Shown here: piece by piece, positions 23,901-34,202 of the stretch
How positions within the stretch are numbered: position 1 is the stretch's first letter
Layout of the letters: every line of letters starts with the position of its first letter
NCBI GenBank assembly: GCA_030848705.1
Contig: CM061235.1
Span: 133,865,228-133,929,227 of the forward strand
DNA from: Heracleum sosnowskyi
Lineage: Eukaryota; Streptophyta; Magnoliopsida; Apiales; Apiaceae
DNA length: 64,000 nt
Direction of reading: 5' to 3'
Translations under genes and position numbers: made by a program
Notes under the pieces: model-generated
The model's input: the letters and a program-made list of their open reading frames with translations, nothing else
Databases searched by the model: none
Told to the model about the DNA's origin: nothing

Positions 23901-24270
23901 GTTCAGCAAGAAACAAAACTCAGTTTCTACCTCCACAGCTGAGGCTGAGTATATTGCAGCTGGAAGTTGTTGTGCACAGATTTTAGGGATGAAGAATCAA
24001 CTTCTTGATTATGGATTAAGAGTTGAGAAAATTCCTATTTTCTGTGACAACACTAGTGCCATTGCCATTACTGAAAATCCAGTGCAGCATTCAAGGACCA
24101 AGCACATTGACATCAAGTACCATTTCATTAGAGAACATGTTATGAATGGTACTGTGGAGTTACATTTTGTTCCAAGTGAGCAACAACTTGTAGACATCTT
24201 TACCAAGCCACTTGATGAATCAACATTCTCAAGATTAGTAAGTGAGCTAGGTATGCTAAATTTCTCTTAA
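20899..24270 (+). CDS. pol: Copia Pol: protease, integrase, RT, RNase H
   Basis: Intact polyprotein reading frame of about 1,120 codons. Protease: WYLDSGCSRHMTGD near the start. Integrase: zinc-binding HKKLSHLNF...CDACQKGK, then the catalytic core with LLHMDLFGP, RSDNGTEF and PQQNGVVERKNRT. RT: GTKWVFRNKMDENG, KARLVAKGYSQ, YQMDVKSAFLNGELEEEVYV and the active site YVDDIIFG. RNase H: GYSDADFAG, TSTAEAEYIA and HIDIKYHFIRE. It has no ATG of its own near the start; it lies in the -1 frame to gag with a short overlap, so it is presumably made by frameshifting or splicing. A run of FVDS codons (about 22410-22495) encodes repeated TTTCGTTGAC words. Confidence 0.95.
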   Translation: MGTKINLIWVYCVQGDKRNLWYLDSGCSRHMTGDSTLLTEFQERAGPCIAFGDDSKGYTKGYGLISKENVIIDEVALVDGLKHNLLSISQLCDKGFLVTFSKEACVVSKGGNNNVVMTGFRRGNVYIADFSSTSSETITCLFSKASKDESWLWHKKLSHLNFKVMNDLVRKDLARGIPQVEFSKDGLCDACQKGKQKKASFKSKTESSIVQQLELLHMDLFGPVNVMSISKKKYCLVIVDDFSRFTWTFFLHSKDEASEIIINHIKMVSNHPDFKVRRIRSDNGTEFKNSSMKVFCEENGILHEFSAARTPQQNGVVERKNRTLIEAARTMLDESKLPTYFWAEAVNTACFTQNISLINQAKGMTPYHLLKRKKPLLDFLHVFGCKCFVLRNQAEHLGKFEAKADEAIFVGYAAGKAYRVYNLRINIVMESVHVVFDDLKIQGLCDEGFHESLSFENEEGEQVNHDKATEKQPKVVVSSTDESSSEDEIAALRLKRIAASRPNGHFVDSHDGGFVDSQNERFVDSQNGHTVDSHRNASRSDQLGTTNSGGVSQGQISNQGNHDHEATSSRANLPPSRKWTKDHPFELIIGDVSSKVQTRRATQEECLYSSFLSQDEPKKVEDALLDPDWVLAMQEELNQFERNNVWKLVPRPNDRSVIGTKWVFRNKMDENGIVTRNKARLVAKGYSQEEGIDFDETFAPVARLEAIRIFLAYAAHANFKVYQMDVKSAFLNGELEEEVYVSQPPGFEDDDFPDYVYFLLKALYGLKQAPRAWYDTLSQFLLENHFTRGTVDKTLFHRVVNGSTLLVQIYVDDIIFGSTDVKLCQKFAKLMQSKYEMSMMGELTYFLGLQVKQVNEGIFISQTKYIHDLLKKFNLMECSTAKTPMSTATKLELNTKEKSVDISSYRGMVGSLLYLTASRPDIMFATCLCARFQADPRESHLVAIKRIFRYLKGTPNLGIWYPRESGFELIGYSDADFAGCKIDRKSTTGTCQFLGNKLVSWFSKKQNSVSTSTAEAEYIAAGSCCAQILGMKNQLLDYGLRVEKIPIFCDNTSAIAITENPVQHSRTKHIDIKYHFIREHVMNGTVELHFVPSEQQLVDIFTKPLDESTFSRLVSELGMLNFS

Positions 24271-24815
24271 TTATTTTTGAGATATTTGCAAGTTAAAATG
24301 TAGCCAGAAACTTGCTATGTTTTTCTGTGAATTAATTTTCTTAGGAAAAAGTGAAATTTTGTCTAAGTCAAAATTACTATGTCAACGAAACGAACCATTT
24401 CGTTGACAGTCTTAGCAGTTTTCTGGATGTTTCGTTGATATCTCTTTTATATCAACGAAACGCAGCTTTATCAACGAAATAAGACGGGACTTTAACCGCC
24501 CAATCCTGATTCGTTGATTTAGCGCTTTTAATCTGAACCGTTGTAATTTGACACGTCTTTTACCACGATCTATGCATACACCCCTGTAAGTATAAATCAT
24601 GGTAATACTTTAAAAGTAACGGTTATATTTTTAAGCCAATCCAGTAATTTACATTTATTATTGGATTCATTTTCTGAGAATTTTTGGGGGAGTATTTAAG
24701 AAATTTTATTTTCATTATTTCTTTTTACCTGTTCTCAAAAATTCCAAAGGTTTTTTTTTTCCTCTCTTCTTCTCTCTAACAAGCAATTCAGTTCGAAGCT
24801 TTCCTTTAATCAACA
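24271..24815 (+). other. Spacer between pol and ORF3
   Basis: Non-coding. It contains a dense cluster of the dispersed word in both orientations (24381-24520), including GTCAACGAAA and TTTCGTTGAC separated by 7 nt, which could form a 10-bp hairpin. A G-rich tract TTTTGGGGGAGTATTT at about 24683 resembles a polypurine tract. Pyrimidine-rich leader sequence precedes the ORF3 ATG. Confidence 0.6.
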
Positions 24816-26501
24816 ATGGCACCTATAGTCAAGCTTATGTCTGCTGGAGGGTTCATCTATGAGAAGAACAACTCCATCCCTTTTGTTGTCAAGGAAAACC
24901 CGAACAGCCTGTTCTTCAAAATGATGGATTTCATGAAGAATTGCAAGTTGAGCTATGCAATGTTTCACTCTACACCACTCTACAATGAGATAATCGAGGA
25001 AATTTGGACCTCATGTGAGTATAGTGGAACAAACTGCACACTACAATTCACCCTTCAAGGTAATGAGTACATAGTTAATTCTGATGTTTTGCAAGCATGT
25101 TTACATATTCCTGATAATAACTGTGATGCTTTGCCTACTAACACTGAAATAACTACCATGCTAAATTCTATAAACTACTCTTTGCCTACTGATAATCTGG
25201 GTAGAATAATTAGGAGAGGTTTGGTTAGGGAATACAGTTATTTAGCTGATGCATTCATTAAGGTCTTTTCTGGAAAGATTAGTAATTTTGATGCATTAAC
25301 TAACTCTATGTTAATTCTCCTAACCATGCTTCTAAATGATAGATATCACAACTTTAGCACCCAACTTATGTATGAAATTGGTGCTAAGTTGGGTGACAAA
25401 GCAAATAGGAAGAAAAATATCTATTATGCTAGGTTTCTGATGATGTTGGCTAACCATGTTAGTCCAGCACCATTAGTTATCTCTAACCCTAATGCCAGGT
25501 TTGAGTGCTTTGTGCAAGAAAAGAGAGTATTGACAGACATACTGAGGCTGAACCACAATGGTGATGTTCCAGTGGTGTATCTGCCAATCATTGAGGTAAC
25601 TACTACTATCCCTGTTAGTGTAGCTAACACCTCTACTGTTTTACCTTCCAATGTTGCTATGGAGTCTGTAGCTGTGACCCAACAGGCTCCTGCCCTAGCA
25701 ACAAAACCAAAATCAAAGAAATCCTCCAAGCCAACCTCAGGTGCTTCTCAAAAGGCACCTGTTGTAAAAACTACCACACAACCTAAGGGGAGTGAGTCTG
25801 GAGTTGTGAGAGGTGAGGGAAGGGGTGAACATCAAAGAAACCCCAAGGATAAGGAAGGACAGGTTAGTGTGTACCAGCCAAGCCCCATTGTGTCTTCCCA
25901 ACAAGGCACAATGAGTAACATGGATTTAAACACAAGTCTAATTGCATCCTCCCAAAAGGATGTGATTATTGAAACAAGCTCTCCTCCTAGAGCACAGTCC
26001 AAAAGGGTAAGGGACACTTCAAGCCCACAGTCTACATTTTCCCAATACCAAAGGAGAGTGAAGCAAAAGTCCAAGGGTACACAGGGTGCACACACACTGG
26101 AAGCAACACTTCCAGTTTCTCAAATTCAGTTTAATGTAACCCCTATCATTTCTCTGGGGTTACAGTCCCATTCTCTAAACATCAATCTTGAATTATCTCC
26201 ATCAAATTCACCAACTCAATCTTTAGATGTGGACATGATCCATACATCTATTCCTGATTCTCCAACTCTAATCTTGGAGAAGCCCCACTCTGAAGCTGGT
26301 GGCCATCACTTGTTAAGTGATTTGTTGGGCCATCAACCAATTTTTCCTGAAGTTGCAAGGGGATCTGTGGACCAATCTTTAAAATCAATCACCACAGACT
26401 CTACTGTAATTTCTCATTCTCAAAGTGCTTTCTTGACTTCATCAACGAAACAGTCTATTTCGTTGACAAGTGTTTCTCCATCAACGGTATCCATCCTTTG
26501 A
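24816..26501 (+). CDS. Sirevirus ORF3 (envelope-like position), 561 aa, probably 3' truncated
   Basis: This ORF lies downstream of pol in the same orientation, where Sireviruses carry an additional, so-called env-like ORF. The N-terminal roughly 270 residues look folded (FFKMMDFMKNCKLSYAMFHS; LKFTLQ-like strand region; LMYEIGAKLGDKA; YYARFLMMLANH). They resemble the 'putative plant transposon protein' type of domain. The rest is low-complexity, rich in Ser, Pro, Thr and Gln, and probably disordered. I see no obvious transmembrane helix, so an envelope role is not supported by the sequence. The last codons overlap TCAACGAAACAG and TTTCGTTGACAAG words, and the ORF ends close to the breakpoint with gypsy DNA, so its true C-terminus may be lost. 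Confidence 0.75.
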   Translation: MAPIVKLMSAGGFIYEKNNSIPFVVKENPNSLFFKMMDFMKNCKLSYAMFHSTPLYNEIIEEIWTSCEYSGTNCTLQFTLQGNEYIVNSDVLQACLHIPDNNCDALPTNTEITTMLNSINYSLPTDNLGRIIRRGLVREYSYLADAFIKVFSGKISNFDALTNSMLILLTMLLNDRYHNFSTQLMYEIGAKLGDKANRKKNIYYARFLMMLANHVSPAPLVISNPNARFECFVQEKRVLTDILRLNHNGDVPVVYLPIIEVTTTIPVSVANTSTVLPSNVAMESVAVTQQAPALATKPKSKKSSKPTSGASQKAPVVKTTTQPKGSESGVVRGEGRGEHQRNPKDKEGQVSVYQPSPIVSSQQGTMSNMDLNTSLIASSQKDVIIETSSPPRAQSKRVRDTSSPQSTFSQYQRRVKQKSKGTQGAHTLEATLPVSQIQFNVTPIISLGLQSHSLNINLELSPSNSPTQSLDVDMIHTSIPDSPTLILEKPHSEAGGHHLLSDLLGHQPIFPEVARGSVDQSLKSITTDSTVISHSQSAFLTSSTKQSISLTSVSPSTVSIL

Positions 26502-26502
26502 A

Positions 26503-26725
26503 TCCTCCTGGTCCAACGCTCAAGCCATATCTTCGGTCAATATCAAAACTAGAGGTCCAAGTTAGTCAGTTGGAAATATCAAAACCATGTGATTACAATT
26601 GATTTTAGGAAAGATAACTCGAGTTTCATAGTATATGCTTGCCTATGACCCAAGATAGGCAATTGCTAAATTCCAACGCTCAAGCCATATCTAAACTAGA
26701 GGTCCAAGTTAGTCAGTTGGCAAAC
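26503..26725 (+). repeat. Scrambled junction: duplicated gypsy gag fragment with an LTR-derived insert
   Basis: The phrase TCCAACGCTCAAGCCATATC followed by AAACTAGAGGTCCAAGTTAG occurs twice, at about 26511-26575 and 26671-26720. The first copy carries about 15 extra bases. Between the copies are pieces resembling the gypsy LTR (GTTTCATAGTATATGCTTG, compare about 31270-31290; GAAAGATAA and GATTTTAGG, compare about 31320-31340). It marks the right-hand breakpoint of the copia insertion or deletion. Confidence 0.7.
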
Positions 26726-28447
26726 ACCATCAGTGAGAGAGAGAAAAATCGATTTCCTAGTCAACTCGAGATTAATCTTAAATTTCATCCAAATCAAAAG
26801 TCTCATGAAAATGTGAATTCTGTTATCTCTCTAAGGTCTGGTAATCAATTCAATAACCATGCTGGTGTCAATACTCAAATAGAAGATAAGCTTACATCTG
26901 AACCAAATCTGTTATTCTTGAATCCTAGTCTTAAACAATCTTCCAATCCCAAGAGTCCTGAAGAAGTTGAATCTAATGAGTCATCACCCTCCGATGAACC
27001 ACCTTCAAAACCCCAATCTGATGTGTCTATTGAAAAAGTCTTTAAGCCAAAAGCTCTGTTTCCTCACAGACTTACTTCAAACAAACAATCTGCTCAATTA
27101 AATAAGATTTTGGAAGTCTTCAAGCAAGTCAAGATTAACATTCCTCTTTTAGATGCAATTCAACAAGTTCCCTCTTATGCTAAATGTCTAAAAGATTTGT
27201 GTACTCATAAAAGAACCACTCATGTTCCTAAGAAAGCTTTCCTAACATCCAATGTTAGCTCTATCTTGTCAAATCAAATCCCTTTGAAGTATAAGGATCC
27301 TGGTTGTCCTACCATTTCTTGTGTCATTGGTAATACTTTCATTGATAAAGCTTAACTCGATCTAGGAGCTAGTGTGAATCTTCTTCCATTATCTGTCTAT
27401 CAAGACCTGGGTTTAGGTGAACTTAAAGAGACTACTATCACTCTTCAATTAGCTGACCGTTCTGTCAAAATTCCTAAGGGAATGGTGGAAGATGTGTTGA
27501 TTAAGGTTGGTGATTTTGTCTTCTCTGTCGATTTCATTGTTCTAGAAACCAAACCTGTCCAAAATCTCAAAAATCAAATTCCCATCATTCTAGGAAGACC
27601 TTTTCTTGCCACCTATAATGCTTTGATCAACTGTAGGAATGGATTAATGAAACTCACATTTGGAAACATGAAAATTGATCTCAACATTTTCAATGTAGGA
27701 AATCAACCCAATGAGCTTTTTGACCAACCCATAGAAATTAACATGATTGATGAGTTAGTTGATAATGAAACCATGAATGTTGATGATGTTCTTAACTTTT
27801 GTCAAAATTACTTTGGTCAAGATTGGGATGATACTGGTCATAAAAATGAGGTTAATGAAATGTTAGAGTCCACCATTCCTAGTTCCAATCTAGAGTTAGA
27901 ACCTTTTCCTCTGCCACTTTATGAAGCTAATGAATCAGTTGAGACAAGTCCACCAGAATTAGAACTTAAACCTCTTCCCGAAACTCCTACTTATATGTTT
28001 CTAGGTCCTTCTTCTGAGTCTCTTCCATTCATTCTTGAGGATAGTGCAATTGTGTCTTTTCTTGAGAAAGATATTTTGTTGGAGTATGAGAGCAATAAAG
28101 AACTTCATAAATTTGTTAAGTCTTCTGTTGGTGAGCCACCCCCACTTGATTCTAATCTATCTTTTTCCACTTTTGATCAGTCTTTGGTAGTTGTTAATGA
28201 AACTCATCATGTTGTTATCTCTAGTGACATAGTTCATAACCAAGAATTTCAAGTAATTAATCTGCTTAAACAACAAAAAGAAGCATCTACTTGGTCTATG
28301 AATGATATTAGTGGTATGAGTTTTATTCTGGTTCAAGATCATCTTTCTCTAGTGGATAATTTCCAAAAAGGCTTATTTGTGGGTGAGTTTCACATGTTTG
28401 ATGATTCTGTTAAGAAGGTAGTTTTTCCTCGATCTGGTATTGGTTAG
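26639..28447 (+). pseudogene. Ty3/gypsy gag C-terminus and aspartic protease, broken by one stop
   Basis: One reading frame, interrupted by a single TAA at 27353-27355. The first part holds the SKLEVQVSQLANTISERE linker and a Pro/Ser-rich region. The part after the stop starts LDLGASVNLLP, the protease active site in its gypsy DLGAS form, followed by the flap region and IIPIILGRPFLAT-like motif (seen as IPIILGRPFLAT). After residue about 100 the frame stays open to 28447, but the sequence is acidic and Ser/Pro-rich and shows no RT motifs. The start is uncertain, as the true frame is a continuation of the interrupted gag at 16274-17429. Confidence 0.8.
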
Positions 28448-30323
28448 TAAGAGTTTTTGTGTGTGTCTCCCATAATCAAGTGTAGGTATGGGGGATTGTG
28501 TGTGTTTGTGTGTGTTTGTCTATTTGGTATAGGTATTGTGTATCTCCGTCATGTCCTTATCAGGTATTCTCGTCCTTTTACTCTGTCATTTTTCTCTCAT
28601 TTGCATACATTGAGGACAATGCATGATTTAGGTATGGGGGAGGGGTTTAGTAGTATTAAAAACAAAAAAACCAAAAAAAAATTGAAAAATGAAAAAATCC
28701 CAAAAAGAATTTTAGTTGTAAATTGTAGAATTCTAGCCTTGTGAAATGATTGCTATTGGCTTTATGCACCCTTACATGCTATAGTAATCTTGTGTTTCTG
28801 ATACTTTTGATTAAGAAGTGATTTGCTAAGTTCTTGTTCACACACATACACTAGCAAGTTGAAACTAGTAGACTTATTGAATGTTGCAAGTAATTAGAAG
28901 GACATGAATATGTGCAAAATGATTTGGTTTTCATGCTTTGAGTACAAGTTGATGCATTGAAGAGATTTTTGCTTGGGATTGATTATGTTTTTACCACCAA
29001 GTGAGTTTTTGAGCCTATATGCATATCTTTTGCATTTTATATTCGTTTGCTTGAGTGTCCACATGTTGTTTGCATTGCTAGCACTTGTTTGAGACCTTTC
29101 TTGAATGCATGACATTATTTGATGATAAGATGATAAAGGCATTTAGGAATAACCTATATTTTCCAAATTACCACACCATTTTTATATGATCAATTAGTTA
29201 CCCACTTGAGCTTAATCCTATTTTTTTCGGTGACACACCACATTACGTGCATAGACCTTTTCTTGTTTAGCCTTACTTATGCTTGATCCCAAATTGTCAA
29301 TGGCTAGTAGAAACTTGAGGGAGTAATAAGGTGTGTAAGATGGGTTTACTTTTGTTCATTACTTTTGAGGAAATATTTGGTTTGATTGCTTACTTGATAG
29401 TCGTTGTTCAATAAATTTTTGAAGGAGGATTGTGGTTGCTTATATCTATCTCTTAGCTCTCGGGAAAAAAAAAACAAAAAAACAAGAAAGATGAAAAAAA
29501 AAATAAAAAAAAAATCATGAGAGCATACTTATGTTTGTGTGATCCTTCTTCATTCGATTAATCAAGCCTTTTGTTGGAAGAAAATGAGAAAATTCAGTTG
29601 TGGGGAGGATGTTTGGTGATGTGTATGATTTATTATGGTGCCTACTAGCTTTTGACACTTCACCTTCTTTGGCCTTACTTGACATACTTTGTCCCTAGCC
29701 CCGTTACAATCCCAATAAAGACCTTTTGATTATCATCATTGATGTATGTTGTGTTAAAGTTAGATTGATACCAAATGTCAAGCATGCTTATGATTTTGCT
29801 GGAATAGAGTGATACACTTACCCTTGTTCTTGAGTGAATATTCTTTTGTGAGTGAAAGGTGAGTTATTGCTTGTTTCTACATTTGAGATTCCAAGTTTTG
29901 ACTCAAAGTTGTACTCTTGTGGGCTTAGCATGGTTACCAACTTATTCTTACACTTGACATGGACTTTTGAGCACTTATGCATATTTCTTTGAGTAGACTA
30001 TGTGAATCCTTGCATCTTCCACGACAAGACATTGCAAAGTCATTTTTGATTCTTAAGTTGATGAAGCATGAGAGGACTTGTATGTGTGGCGTTGCATTGT
30101 CATGCAATCTTTTACATGAGCTAGATGAATTTTGTGGGTACATTCACTATAGGCCCTCACGAGATCTCACTCGTCCACTAGGGCTGCCTAGGGGTTTAAA
30201 AGGCTTGTTGCATATGCCAAATGCAACCGTGATCACCTACGGAAGTGGTATTATCTATTATATAGTAGTTTATAATATATTTGTTTTTCTCGAGGACGAG
30301 CAAAAGATAGGTATGGGGGCATT
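28448..30323 (+). other. Non-coding internal region of the gypsy element, with polypurine tract
   Basis: No RT, RNase H or integrase similarity in any frame. It contains GTAGGTATGGGGGATTG (about 28484), TTAGGTATGGGGGAGGGG (about 28628), A-rich tracts, and a final GATAGGTATGGGGGCA (about 30306-30321) next to the LTR. The last is the likely functional polypurine tract; the earlier ones look like duplicates of it. A 133-codon ORF at 29977-30378 runs into the LTR and is probably spurious. Confidence 0.6.
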
Positions 30324-31564
30324 TGATAGGTCCATAATTAATACATTTTTAATACCTATTTTATGTCTGTTTTCGTAATTTTATTATTTAATAAATTGTT
30401 TTCTTTTGTTTTGTAGAAAAATAAATAAAATCATATTTCAAGCAGAAAAAGGTGAAAAAGGCAAGGAGATGGAAATACTTGAAGTCAATAGGAAATTGAA
30501 GAAAAAATGGAAAACTTATCGGAGAAGAAAAAGGAATTGAGAGGAAATATTTCCAGAATCCGATTTGTAGTCAAAGAACCCAAGCCCATTATTTTTCCTA
30601 TATATATAGATCTCCTCTCTTGTAATTTAGACACCGAGAATTATATAGCTTTTATGTCGTTTATTTTATTCATGCAAGCTACTCTGTTTCTTTGATTTTT
30701 ATATCGATATCTACTTTTTATATTCACCCGTTTGTGTTTTTCCTTCTTCTTTTCTATTCAGCTGTGCTCACTGGTTACCGTCAATTATACATGCATGCTT
30801 CGTTACATTACTTAGTTTATTAGTTATTAAATATAAACACTGGCTTTGATTTCTTGTTTCTACACCGAGTCTTGCCACCTGTAAAGGTTTTATGGTTTGT
30901 TCACGTTAGTTATTCACTTTTCTCTTATACTTTAGTTTTAAAGTTTGATTACATGTACATGTACATGTGATTACAAATTGGCCACCTATTAATTCTTAGT
31001 TTTTATTCATGTTTAATAATTGTTATAGATTTAAATATTTTGTTAGTTTTATAATCATGTCTAGCTAAGTTAATCTCCTAGGATGAAGATGAAGTTAATT
31101 TGATTATTGTTGACATCTTCTCGTTCCTATTAATTGATTCTCGTGATTTTTCTTGGTGCTTAATTGTTCAATTGACAAAGTGATTTTGATATATTATTGT
31201 TACCGGATTTATTTTTCATAGCCTATGCTTGCTCCATGAAGTTTTGATAGGTTATTGTTAGATAACAAGTTTCATAGTATATGCTTGTCTCGTTAATTGA
31301 TACATCTTATTTGTGAAGGAAAGATAATTGATTTTAGGGCGAGTTGATATTAATTGTGATTGATTAATGGATTCGGATTCCTAGGTTTTCCTTATTTGAT
31401 TTTAATTGTTAATTAGGTTAAACAAATCTCAACTCAAATCTTATTTGTCTAGTTCGCCTGAGTTAATTGTTAGGGTTTCGAAAATTCATAGTCTCCGTGG
31501 ATCGATCTGTGATTGCTACAACTGAACACTGTGCGCTTGCAGTTTACATTATTTTTACACATCA
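30324..31564 (+). repeat. 3' LTR of the gypsy element
   Basis: It begins TGATAGGTCCATAATTAATA directly after the polypurine tract and ends TTTTTACACATCA (TG...CA), about 1,240 bp. It contains a TATATATAG box at about 30600 and no coding. A piece of its 3' half is echoed in the scrambled junction at about 26.6 kb. No 5' partner is seen in the window. Confidence 0.7.
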
Positions 31565-31692
31565 GATATAGTAATCTAAAAGTTTTTGGTAGCAAATCTA
31601 CAAGCTTATGATGAGGATGACTAGATAAAGAGAGATAATGGGATTGGCCATGTCCTCATCCAGAATATCTTTCATATTTCAATTTCTAACTA

Positions 31693-34202
31693 TCATGTAA
31701 ATGAAGTGGGTTCTGTTGGTGAAGAAGAGTTGAACGCCATTTTTTTGGGAGAATTTGATGGAGAACTTGGAACTGAACACAAGTATGGACGTGGTGGGAT
31801 TTCCAGGGCTGCTGTATGTCCTTCCAACATTTCAATCACTTTGCTTATTGATGGCCTTTGTGATGGATATATTTGTATGCACCACATTCCGACGATCACC
31901 ATTTTCCTTGCAAGTTCATTTTCTTCTGCGGAAATTTCATTTGCCAAATTTAGTACATCATCAAATTGGATTCGCTTGTATAGCCAACGTGGATAATATA
32001 TCTCACTAGTGTGATCCGCACCCGCATTAAAATTCTTTCTTCCTCCAACCATTTCAAGAATCATCATTCCATAGCTGTAGACATCAGATTTATGGGACAC
32101 TTGTCCGAAATTCCTACTAGGAACTTCTGGAGCAATATAACCAATGGTTCCTCTAGCTTGCAATAAAGACGAGGCTGCACTTTTGTCAGTGGTGTACAAC
32201 TTCGCAAGCCCAAAATCGGATATTTTGGGGCGAAAATTTTCGTCAAGAAGGATGTTATGTGGCTTAATGTCAAAATGCAAAATGCGGGTGTTGGAACCTC
32301 GATGCAAGTACTCTAGTCCTCGTGCAATTCCAACTGCTATGTTGTGCAATTTATCCCATCCAAGATGTTGTCCTTTCAATGACGGAATTGTGCCATAAAT
32401 GAACTTTTCTAGAGTTCCATTAGGCATGAACTCGTATATAAGAGCTCGCATTTTACCTTCATAACAAAATCCGAGGAGAGTGACAACATTGACATGAGAA
32501 GTCCTACCAATACTTGCAACTTCATTTATGAATTCTTCTCCACTTCATTTTGTTTCTTTTAGAATCTTCACTGCCACGATACGACCGTTTGCTAAAGTGC
32601 CCCTGTATACATTTCCATAACCTCCTTTACCTATTTGATCTTTGAACGAATTTGTTATTTTTTTAAGTGTAGAGTACCTAAATCTTTTCGGGATTGATAA
32701 TCCATATTGCCTTATGGAGACCTCAAAGTCTTTTGAATTAGATGATACAGTCTGGGAGGAAAAAATTGAACCATCTTTTATTTTCATCCGGCAATAGTAG
32801 ATGATGAGAAGTGATATCAGAAGGATACTACCTCCTGCTACAGAACTTGCTGCAGATAGAATGTCGTAAACACATAAGCTATAAGTTTATTTGTTGTATA
32901 TTGTAGAAATACCAAGCTACAATATTTAATTGAGTGATGAAAATGTTTAAGGGATGAATACCTATGGCAATCTTTAGTCCTGAATTCTTGTATTTTCCTG
33001 TCCAAGGTGTGAACTATATCAGCACACATATATGAAATAAAAGTTTGTGTTTAATGAAATTTGTCAACCATCATGATTAATTTTTTTTTATCAAATCTCA
33101 AAATATAAAATGCATGATTTGATAGGCAGAACTCAAAATACGACCCAAACAATGTGTCTTGCGCGTGTAGCCTTTTTGCGAATCAACCACAAGCTGATTT
33201 CTCAGCTATGTATAAGCATTTGTTCCCTCGTAAATATACTGCCATGCTACTTGCATAGGACTACAAAAATCTAACCCAAAGACATAATTTATCGCATATT
33301 TGATACAAATTCCTTCTCGAAATCTATGAGGCACTCAAAGCGATTTATAATAGTGATAGAAACATTTAACTTTTGCTTCAAGCATATACTACTATACTTT
33401 TGAGGTAACAATTAAATATTTATTCATCAAACAAGTAGAACATACCTCTGCAGGCTTGATTATTTCTTCTTATGGTGTTGTCTTCACAGAAACACATATA
33501 CTCTTTTGCTGTATTGTTAAATCCACAACTCCCGTCAGATTCCTCGCACTTTTCGCACTCTTTTAACGTTTTCCAGTTCAGCGAAAAACCATCATTCAAG
33601 GCGCTTCTGAACTCGCTGATCAAACCATTAATATTATTCCTTTCAATTTCACGGTTCTTCACAGCTATATCAACTTTGTCCTCACAAACTTCGTACCAGC
33701 GATCAAACTGTATGGCCTCAATTAATGCCTCAACAACATAAGATTTTTTCTGTTCCGAAGCCAAACAATTTATCGTACTTGTTGGCAGAGTCGGGGGAAG
33801 AGGATAAGAACAGTTGAAATAAAATGTGAGGTTCAAATCAGAAGATGTTTGATACAAAGGCAAGGTCTCAACAGTAAAGTTGTGACGCACCCTGGGGCAT
33901 GTTACGTCAATAACACCAATATCAATAAGGTTTAGAGTATAACTGTCGTAATTGATATCATGAACAAAGTAAGAGTCCTTTGGGAAAGTAAGGACAGGAT
34001 CTTGGGTGGTGTTAGAACAATTGAGTCCGAAGCCGGGGTAGCCACATAATTTTACTGATGTTGTTCCCTCGTCTATCTGCTAGAAAGGATATTTGATCTC
34101 AACTCCATTACATTCGCGTGAGGGGCAAGGATCTTGGCCATTACAGGTCACGAAGATTGAGGAGCATAAGAGGAGCAAGTAGAGTCCTGGAGACATTGTC
34201 AT
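31693..34202 (-). pseudogene. Gene C: LRK10L2-type receptor kinase with two in-frame stop codons
   Basis: Proposed exons, in transcript order: 34202-33446, 32997-32962 and 32849-31693. They join in frame to 650 codons. A TAG at 34082-34080 falls just after the KYPF motif of the GUB_WAK_bind domain, and a TGA at 32547-32545 lies after VAVKILKETK in the kinase N-lobe. Otherwise the frame is intact: signal peptide, Cys-rich ectodomain (CGYPGFGLNC; CEKCEESDGSCGF), mini-exon, TM helix, P-loop QIGKGGYGNVYRG, HFDIKPHN, DFGLAK and YIAPEV. Its ectodomain differs clearly from those of A, B and D and looks like the classic LRK10L2 type. The two stops without frameshifts suggest recent inactivation, or sequencing errors, which can be excluded by reads. 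Confidence 0.85.

Larger units (their letters stand above)
17430..26510 (+). mobile_element. Sirevirus-like Ty1/copia retrotransposon lacking 3' LTR
   Basis: Copia order (protease, integrase, RT, RNase H) is preceded by a long gag and followed by a third ORF in the same orientation, as in Sireviruses (SIRE/Maximus). A 5' LTR and a primer-binding site are present. It inserted into the gypsy gag. The internal ORFs look intact, but no second LTR copy follows ORF3. At about 26.5 kb the sequence passes directly into rearranged gypsy DNA, so the 3' end has been lost. The left 5-bp flank is CTCAT; the partner duplication is missing. Confidence 0.85.
15785..31564 (+). mobile_element. Ty3/gypsy element (Athila/Tat-like gag), gag-protease only, split by a copia element
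   Basis: Plus-strand element containing gag (from 16274), protease-region ORFs (26639-28447), a non-coding spacer with repeated GGTATGGGGG words, a polypurine tract at about 30310-30323 and a 3' LTR (30324-31564). No reverse transcriptase, RNase H or integrase is present between protease and LTR, so it could not move alone. No matching 5' LTR was found upstream, so the left boundary is only approximate. It was interrupted inside gag by the copia element at 17430. Confidence 0.7.

Noticed and set aside
24816..26501. True envelope protein in the copia element
   Set aside because: The position matches the Sirevirus env-like ORF, but I see no signal peptide, furin-like site or transmembrane helix. 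The domain looks like a plant transposon-associated protein instead.
29977..30378. 133-codon ORF near the gypsy 3' LTR
   Set aside because: Crosses the polypurine tract into the LTR and shows no family motif.
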